Below are positions 59,300 through 64,000 of a DNA stretch of 64,000 nucleotides, one piece after another. Position 1 is the stretch's first letter. Each line of letters opens with the position of its first letter. Location of the stretch: the NCBI GenBank assembly GCA_004020545.1, contig SAQE01000031.1, positions 1 to 64,000 on the forward strand. Direction: 5' to 3'. Source of the stretch: Mesorhizobium sp. (GTDB lineage: Bacteria; Pseudomonadota; Alphaproteobacteria; Rhizobiales; Rhizobiaceae). The notes beneath the pieces are model-generated. The model saw only the letters and a program-made list of their open reading frames with translations, was not told the origin of the DNA and did no database searches. Made by a program: the position numbers and the translations under genes.

Positions 59300-60319
59300 T
59301 CAATCCGCGCCTTCGGTTTCGGAAGCCTCGCCGCTTCCGGAACCGGTCGCGGCCCTGATGCCAAGCCGCCAGGCCGAGGGCGGGACGCCGATCATCTTCT
59401 TGAAGGCACGGCTGAACGCCGCCTCGGATTCGTAGCCGATCTCGGCCGCGATGTTGGCGACATTGCTGTTGCCGGCGCTGAGCAATTCCGAGGCGATCTG
59501 CATGCGCCATTTGGCGAGATAGTGCATCGGCGGCATGCCGACGAGCCTGGTGAAGCGTTCGGCCAGCACGGTGCGCGACAATGCGGACTCCCTCGCCAGC
59601 GCCTCCACTGTCCAATTATGCGCCGGCCGGTCATGGATCAGCGCCAGCGCCTTGCTCAAATGCGGATCGCGCAGGCCCGCCAGCCAGCCGGTATGCTGCG
59701 GCGGCAGCGATTCCACATAGCGGCGCAGGACGTCGACGAACATCAGTTCGCTGAGCTTGGTCAGCACCGTCTCGCTGCCCGCCCGCTTTTCCGCGACCTC
59801 CGATACGGCGAGCTTGATGAACTGGCCGAGCCAGCCGCCATTGCCTTTCACGTCTCCGGCCTTGATGACCGGCGGCAGCGCTTCGAGCAGCGGATTGAAG
59901 GGCAGGGCATCGCAAGCCAGATAGCCGCAGACCAGCCGGGCCGACATCGATCCGTCCTTGACGTAGTTGAGGGGGAACGGCGTCTGGCTGGCGGCCGCGA
60001 TCTCCAGCACATCCGCAGTCGGCGGATCGGCCCTCAGGTCGGGCGTGCTCGACATGATATGCGGGTCGCTGTTGGTGAAGACCACGACCTCGCCGGCCTC
60101 CACGGGAATAGCCTCCTTGCCGATGATGCGGGCGAAGCAGCGGCCGGCCGTGAGCACGTGGTAGGAAATCAGGTGATCCGCGCCTGGCAGTATCCTCGGT
60201 AGTATCGAAGCGGGGGCGGGTGAGCAGACGGCCCATGGATCCTGGGCCTCGATGTCGAAAAACGTCGCGCCGGTGAGACGCACCGTTTTCAACAGGTCAG
60301 ACAGAGCGTCCCCGGCCAT
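59300..60319 (-). CDS. AraC-family transcriptional regulator with cupin domain
   Basis: 339 aa. N-terminal cupin_6-type sensing domain (about 20-190: WAVCSPAPASILPRILPGAD, HLISYHVLTAGRCFARIIGK, AGEVVVFTNSDPHIM) and C-terminal double HTH (RESALSRTVLAERFTRLVGM, NSNVANIAAEIGYESEAAFS, RAFKKMIGVPPSAWR). ATG 60319 follows ggtgga; the longer frame to 60523 would include unrelated sequence. It may respond to a small aromatic or stress signal. The LysE gene ends one base away (convergent), and the GFA gene is divergent. Confidence 0.9.
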   Translation of the reverse strand: MAGDALSDLLKTVRLTGATFFDIEAQDPWAVCSPAPASILPRILPGADHLISYHVLTAGRCFARIIGKEAIPVEAGEVVVFTNSDPHIMSSTPDLRADPPTADVLEIAAASQTPFPLNYVKDGSMSARLVCGYLACDALPFNPLLEALPPVIKAGDVKGNGGWLGQFIKLAVSEVAEKRAGSETVLTKLSELMFVDVLRRYVESLPPQHTGWLAGLRDPHLSKALALIHDRPAHNWTVEALARESALSRTVLAERFTRLVGMPPMHYLAKWRMQIASELLSAGNSNVANIAAEIGYESEAAFSRAFKKMIGVPPSAWRLGIRAATGSGSGEASETEGAD

Positions 60320-60509
60320 TCCACCCACGTCCCGTAAGTCGCGCGGCAACCCGGCGCGACATCCCTTTCGAGTTCCGGACGCGCTGTCAAGTAAGGCGGA
60401 CGCCGCGTCATTCCGTTCATTGCCCGAAGCTTTAAACCCTCGCCGGTGCCGGGCTCCGTCCCAGATCGGACGCTCGAGCACACTCGAACTCAAGATAAGG
60501 ATGCAAGTC

Positions 60510-60935
60510 ATGACGGTACACAAGGGCGGGTGTTTTTGCGGCGCCGTGGAAATCGAAGTCCACGGAACCGCCGAGGCGATGGGCTATTGCCACTGCGGTT
60601 CCTGTCGTTCGTGGTCGGCGTCTCCCGTGAACGCCTTCACGCTGTGGGAGCCGGAGAACGTCAAGGTCACCAAGGGCGCCGAGTTCCTGTCCGGCTTCAG
60701 GAAATCGAAGACGAGCGACCGCCAGTTCTGCACCAAATGCGGCGGTCACCTGATGACGGATCATCCGCCGCTCGGCCTGGTCGACGTCTATGCGGCCACG
60801 ATACCGACGCTGGAATTCACGCCGGCGGTTCATGTCAACTACGCCGAGACGGTCCTTCCGATGAAGGACGGCCTGCCGAAGCTGAAGGATTTTCCGGCCG
60901 AGCTCGGAGGCTCCGGCGTGAGCGTGCCAGAATAG
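60510..60935 (+). CDS. GFA-family zinc protein
   Basis: 141 aa. Cys sites: GGCFCGAVEIEV near 7-18, CHCGSCRSWSASP near 33-45 and FCTKCGGHLMTDHP near 76-89. This is a GFA/CENP-V-fold protein of normal length without extra tail. It may use glutathione to process an aldehyde or epoxide; the neighbouring OsmC gene (61005) suggests a detoxification unit. ATG 60510 follows aaggatg; ATG 60501 is nine bases upstream. Divergent AraC regulator at 59300. Confidence 0.88.
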   Translation: MTVHKGGCFCGAVEIEVHGTAEAMGYCHCGSCRSWSASPVNAFTLWEPENVKVTKGAEFLSGFRKSKTSDRQFCTKCGGHLMTDHPPLGLVDVYAATIPTLEFTPAVHVNYAETVLPMKDGLPKLKDFPAELGGSGVSVPE

Positions 60936-61004
60936 TCCCGAGCGATAGGCCTGGGAGATGACGCACGATTTCCGGGAACCACATTCAGCGACAGGAGAAT
61001 ATGC

Positions 61005-61520
61005 ATGGACATCGCGACATTTCGCGCCACGCAGGAGCCGATCAAGGATCTATATCGCAAGGATGCGGGGGCGGCGCTTCTTACGCTGAAAGCCAAGGGC
61101 AGCGCCGACGACCCCAGGGTGACCTGCAAGGTCGAGACCGGCCGCGGACTTGCGCTGGCGGGCATCCATCCGAAAGCCGGCGGCAGCGGGCAAGAACTCT
61201 GTTCCGGCGACATGCTGTTGGAGGCGCTGATCGCCTGCGCCGGCGTTTCGATGCGGGCGGCCGCGGCCGTGCTGGAGATTCCGATCAAGTCGGCCGAAAT
61301 CTCCGCCGAGGGCGACGTCGACCTTCGCGGCACGCTCGGTGTCGCACAAGGCGTGCCGGTCGGCTTCAAGGAGATCCGCCTGCGCTTCGACATCGAGACT
61401 GACGCTCCGCAAAACCGGCTGACCCAACTGATGGAACTCACCGACCGCTACTGCGTGATCTTCCAGACCATCCAGCGCAGTCCCAGGACCTTCGTGAAGC
61501 TCAACAGGGTCGCGCGCTAA
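61005..61520 (+). CDS. OsmC-family protein
   Basis: 171 aa. Reactive cysteines lie in LLEALIACAGVSMRAAAAV near 72-90 and in the C-terminal LTDRYCVIFQTIQRS, a two-Cys thiol peroxidase pattern; the residues before Cys1 (HPKAGGSGQELCSGDMLLEA) are consistent. It would reduce organic or acyl hydroperoxides. Start ATG 61005 follows ggag. It lies 69 bases after the GFA gene, probably the same transcript. A second OsmC protein is on the opposite strand at 62018. Confidence 0.88.
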   Translation: MDIATFRATQEPIKDLYRKDAGAALLTLKAKGSADDPRVTCKVETGRGLALAGIHPKAGGSGQELCSGDMLLEALIACAGVSMRAAAAVLEIPIKSAEISAEGDVDLRGTLGVAQGVPVGFKEIRLRFDIETDAPQNRLTQLMELTDRYCVIFQTIQRSPRTFVKLNRVAR

Positions 61521-61528
61521 CTTCGATT

Positions 61529-61568
61529 AGCCCGGAATCCAAAACCTTGGCGGACGGGATTCCGGGCT
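61529..61568. terminator. Inverted repeat between convergent OsmC and SnoaL-like genes
   Basis: agcccggaatcc (61529-61540) pairs perfectly with ggattccgggct (61557-61568). There is no T run, so it may act as a barrier rather than a classical terminator. Confidence 0.6.
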
Positions 61569-61614
61569 GGGGCCTGAGCGCGGCCTGACTGAATGCAGCT
61601 GGTCGCGCCAGGCC

Positions 61615-62001
61615 CTATCCCTTCACATAGCCCATCGCTTCGACGATCTGCCCGTCCGCGACGCGCATCAGGTTGACGCCGCGCAGCGAATTGCCGTCGG
61701 ACATCCAGAAACGCCAGCGGATCGTCGCACGATCACCGGCGACAAACGTCTCCTCGAGATCGAAGTGCGTGCCGGGTGCCGTGGCGATCGCCGACCACAG
61801 CTCGACGCAGGCGGCCTTGCCGGCCCGGCGGGCGCCGTCCGGCGCCGGTGTCGTGTTCTCGATCACGCAGCCTTCCGCCACCAGCTCGTTCAACGCCGAT
61901 GGGTCGTGGCGTCGGAAGACGTCGTTGTAGCGCCGCATGATCTCGGCCGTTTCGGCGGAGCGCTTGGCAGCGGCTATGTCGATGATGAGTTCCCGGGTCA
62001 T
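61615..62001 (-). CDS. SnoaL-like nuclear transport factor 2-fold protein
   Basis: 128 aa. The cone-shaped NTF2/SnoaL fold is seen in AEIMRRYNDVFRRHDPSALN, ELVAEGCVIENTTPAP and TIRWRFWMSDGNSLRGVNLM followed by RVADGQIVEAMGYVKG. Polyketide cyclases, limonene epoxide hydrolases and many unknown enzymes share this fold. ATG 62001 follows aaggagccatcca. Last gene of an operon with an OsmC protein and an MDR oxidoreductase, suggesting detoxification of a reactive carbonyl or peroxide. Confidence 0.88.
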   Translation of the reverse strand: MTRELIIDIAAAKRSAETAEIMRRYNDVFRRHDPSALNELVAEGCVIENTTPAPDGARRAGKAACVELWSAIATAPGTHFDLEETFVAGDRATIRWRFWMSDGNSLRGVNLMRVADGQIVEAMGYVKG

Positions 62002-62017
62002 TGGATGGCTCCTTGCT

Positions 62018-62464
62018 TCAGTGATTGGCGGCAGCCTCGACGAGGCTCGCCTTGAGGGTGATCGCGGCGACGCCGGTGAGCGCGCGTGAAACCAGGCAGC
62101 TCGACTTGGCCGATTGCGCCAGCCGCTCGAAATCCTCCGCCGCAAGCCCTGCGACGCTTGCCTCTGTTTCGAGCTCGATGCGGGTGATCGTCGGTCCCGC
62201 CGTGGTGGCGCCGAGATGCACTTTGGCGATCGTGCGGATGCTGCCCGGAATGTGACCTTCGCGGCCGAGGATGGCGCTGAGCGCCATCGAGAAGCAGCCG
62301 GCATGGGCGGCAGCGATCAGCTCTTCCGGATTGGTGCCCGGACCGTTCTCGAAGCGGGACGGGAACGAATAGGCGCCTTCGAAGACGCCGCTGCCCAGCC
62401 GCAGCCGGCCGGATCCTTCCTTGAGCGTGCCTTGCCATTCGGCCGAAGATTCGCGAATTGTCAT
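62018..62464 (-). CDS. OsmC-family peroxiredoxin-like protein
   Basis: 148 aa, the OsmC (YhfA/Ohr) layout: MTIRESSAEWQGTLKEGSGR, FENGPGTNPEELIAAAHAGC (first Cys), then FSMALSAIL and the second Cys in AKSSCLVSRALTGV. It reduces organic hydroperoxides using the dihydrolipoyl or thiol pathway. ATG 62464 follows ggaggaacggca. It is the second gene of a three-gene operon (MDR oxidoreductase, OsmC, SnoaL-like), with 16- and 23-base gaps. Confidence 0.9.
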   Translation of the reverse strand: MTIRESSAEWQGTLKEGSGRLRLGSGVFEGAYSFPSRFENGPGTNPEELIAAAHAGCFSMALSAILGREGHIPGSIRTIAKVHLGATTAGPTITRIELETEASVAGLAAEDFERLAQSAKSSCLVSRALTGVAAITLKASLVEAAANH

Positions 62465-62487
62465 TGCCGTTCCTCCTCTCCGGTTGG

Positions 62488-63498
62488 TCAGGCGCCGTCG
62501 ATGACGACCTTGCCGAAGACGTCGCCCTGCTGGAAATGGCGGTAGGCTTCGCGCGCCTCGGCGAAAGGGAAGACCCTGTCGATGATCGGCTTCAGCCGAT
62601 GGGTGGCGACGGCTGCAAGCATCGCCTCCAGCCCGTTGCGGCTGCCGACGAAGACACGGCTTATGGTGGCTAGGCTGCGCTGATAGACGGCGCTTGGAAT
62701 TTCGACCGATTTGCCCTTCTGGTCCTGCACCGTGAGCAGCACGATGCGGCCGTAAAGCGTGCTCGCGATCAGCGATTGCGCGAAGGTCGCCGGGCCCCCG
62801 GTCTCGACGACGAGATCGATGCCGCCGGTCGCTTCGCGCAGTTTCATGCCCCATTCCGGCGTCTCGGCGGTCGCGAAGGCGAGGTCGGCGCCGAGCGCCC
62901 GCAGCCTTTCGATCTTCTCCGCCCGCGAGGTGACGGCCGCCACGCGGCAGCCGGCGAGCTTGGCGAACTGCAAGGCAAAGAGCGCGACGCCACCTGAGCC
63001 GATGACCAGAACCCATTGGCCGGGCTTCGGAATCTCGGCACCCGTCAGCGCGTTCCAGGCGGTCAGCCCGGCGCAGGTGAAGGTCGCGGCCTCCTGCCAA
63101 GTTAGATGGTCGGGCAGCCGCACCGCCCATTGCTCATCCAGCAGGGCATACTCCGACAGCATGCCGTCGAGCGTGCAGCCGAGCTGGTCGACGATGCCGG
63201 GATGCATGCGGCCGTCGACCCAACGGGCGAAATAGCTGCCGGTGACGCGGTCGCCGACGGCAAAGCGCGCGACGCCATCGCCGATCGCCACCACCTCGCC
63301 GGCGCCGTCGCTCAGCGGAACGATGCCGGGGCGCGATGTCAGCGGATAGGTGCCGTTGAGGATCATCGTGTCGCGGCGGTTGAGCGAGGTGGCGCGCACC
63401 CGCACGACGATCTGGTGCGGGCCGGGCCGTGGCATCGCCTCCTCGCGCGCCACCAGCTTCTCGATCCCGCCAAACCCCTCAAGCCGATATCTCTGCAT
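62488..63498 (-). CDS. Zinc-independent MDR oxidoreductase (quinone oxidoreductase type)
   Basis: 336 aa. GroES-like N-terminal part (SLNRRDTMILNGTYPLTSRP, GDGAGEVVAI-type motif SDGAGEVVAIGDGVARFAVG) and Rossmann motif VLVIGSGGVALFALQFAKLA near 164-183; VVETGG and GRIVLLTVQDQKGK follow. Zinc ligands of alcohol dehydrogenases are missing, so it is probably an NADPH quinone or enone reductase. First gene of the operon; two operator-like repeats and a divergent TetR gene (63611) lie upstream. Confidence 0.92.
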   Translation of the reverse strand: MQRYRLEGFGGIEKLVAREEAMPRPGPHQIVVRVRATSLNRRDTMILNGTYPLTSRPGIVPLSDGAGEVVAIGDGVARFAVGDRVTGSYFARWVDGRMHPGIVDQLGCTLDGMLSEYALLDEQWAVRLPDHLTWQEAATFTCAGLTAWNALTGAEIPKPGQWVLVIGSGGVALFALQFAKLAGCRVAAVTSRAEKIERLRALGADLAFATAETPEWGMKLREATGGIDLVVETGGPATFAQSLIASTLYGRIVLLTVQDQKGKSVEIPSAVYQRSLATISRVFVGSRNGLEAMLAAVATHRLKPIIDRVFPFAEAREAYRHFQQGDVFGKVVIDGA

Positions 63499-63513
63499 TT
63501 GCTGCCTCTCAAA

Positions 63514-63573
63514 TATGTAGACCGATTTACATATTATGTAGACCGATTGTCATATTATAGGCAAGGCCTATAA
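63514..63573. promoter_or_regulatory. Operator cluster before the MDR operon and divergent TetR gene
   Basis: Tandem near-copies: tatgta-N8-tacata (63514-63533) and tatgta with a partial match tcata (63535-63554), a perfect palindrome ttataggc/gcctataa (63555-63573) next to it. The gap is 112 bases between divergent starts, so TetR binding here would repress both. Confidence 0.6.
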
Positions 63574-63610
63574 TGCGCACTCCTGACAGAAGTTGACGCG
63601 AGAGGTTGAC

Positions 63611-64000
63611 GTGGCGACGGACACACGCACCCGCATGATCGAGGCGACGGCGCTGCTCATCAGGCAGCGTGGCTATCACGGCACGTCGCTCAACGACATT
63701 TTGAGCGCCAGCGGCGCGCCGCGCGGCTCGCTCTATTTCCACTTCCCGGGCGGCAAGGACCAACTGGTTATCGAGGTGACGCGCAAAAGTGTGGCCGAGG
63801 TGACGGAGCGGCTGGGTGCCGATCTTGCCGCGGAAAGCGACCCGGCGGTCGCCGTCCGCCGCATCTACCAGTCGGTTGCGCGCATGCTGGAAGAGAACGA
63901 ATTCACGCTCGGCTGCCCGATCGCGCCGGTGGTGCTCGACGCGCCGAACGATGTGCCCGACCTCGTGGAGATTTGCCGCTCCGCCTTCGAGCAGTGGATC
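63611..64000 (+). CDS. TetR-family regulator (3' end beyond window)
   Basis: At least 130 aa. The HTH and start of the ligand domain are seen: TRTRMIEATALLIRQRGYHG, TSLNDILSASGAPRGSLYFH, FPGGKDQLVIEVTRKSVAEV. The GAPRGSLYFHFPGGKDQL run is typical of LmrA/YxaF-like repressors. GTG 63611 follows gagaggttgac. The reading frame is still open at the last base. It is divergent from the MDR/OsmC/SnoaL operon and shares the operator cluster at 63514, so it probably controls that operon in response to a reactive compound. Confidence 0.9.
   Translation, partial: MATDTRTRMIEATALLIRQRGYHGTSLNDILSASGAPRGSLYFHFPGGKDQLVIEVTRKSVAEVTERLGADLAAESDPAVAVRRIYQSVARMLEENEFTLGCPIAPVVLDAPNDVPDLVEICRSAFEQWI

Overview
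The window looks like chromosomal DNA of a Mesorhizobium-type alphaproteobacterium (Rhizobiales). Evidence: high GC with long antisense shadow frames, an aapJQMP general amino-acid transporter, a ChoX-type choline-binding protein beside a BetI-like regulator, a BacA/SbmA-like exporter fused to an ATPase, many small proteins with rhizobial character, and dispersed RIME/REP-like palindromes between genes. I saw no rRNA, tRNA, CRISPR array, phage module or replication origin.

Layout. 0-2.2 kb: an IS630-family transposase gene cut by an IS110-family element exactly before the codon for its first catalytic Asp; the IS110 copy has a 298-base non-coding right end with three hairpins, a candidate bridge (seek) RNA. 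2.2-6.8 kb: small hypothetical genes, a PAS protein, a GFA-fold protein and an ArsB/SLC13-like transporter. 6.9-11.6 kb: a LacI regulator and a complete RbsABC-type sugar importer in one operon. 12-17.9 kb: lipoprotein metallopeptidase, HemG-like flavodoxin, LysE exporter, BacA-like ABC exporter. 17.9-22.1 kb: duplication debris, with a decayed piece of the ABC ATPase gene and three copies of a DOPA 4,5-dioxygenase-family gene (one intact, two broken) around a class III cyclase. 22.9-28.5 kb: molybdenum hydroxylase operon (FAD, 2Fe-2S and Mo subunits plus a MoaD-like protein), then a TetR regulator divergent from an enoyl-CoA hydratase gene. 28.5-32.9 kb: ECF sigma factor, DUF4142, cupredoxin, HPP-CBS membrane protein, cystathionine beta-lyase. 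33.4-37.8 kb: aapJQMP. 38-46.2 kb: FAD monooxygenase, zinc-finger protein, ppk-ppx, two DoxX paralogues, fumC. 46.3-54.3 kb: cupin/LysR pair, BetI-like/ChoX pair with a coupled hydrolase, NIPSNAP/TetR pair, Tat-exported phosphoesterase, CsbD-like protein. 54.5-64 kb: GST, SDR, a gene broken by a 13-base tandem duplication, YciI-like protein, cold-shock protein, a run of four tiny genes, LysE exporter, AraC regulator, GFA protein, two OsmC proteins, SnoaL-like protein, MDR oxidoreductase and a TetR gene cut by the window end.

How the genes work together. Most clusters pair a divergent regulator with its likely target, and palindromic operators can be read between several pairs (27547-27568, 48689-48702, 51313-51336, 63514-63573). 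Polyphosphate turnover is translationally coupled (ppk/ppx overlap by 4 bases). Palindromic elements are frequent in the intergenic space: one sits inside the aap operon between aapM and aapP, and another ends in the purine-rich stretch that serves as the ribosome-binding site of a TetR gene. All functions are inferred from protein motifs and context; no database search was possible.
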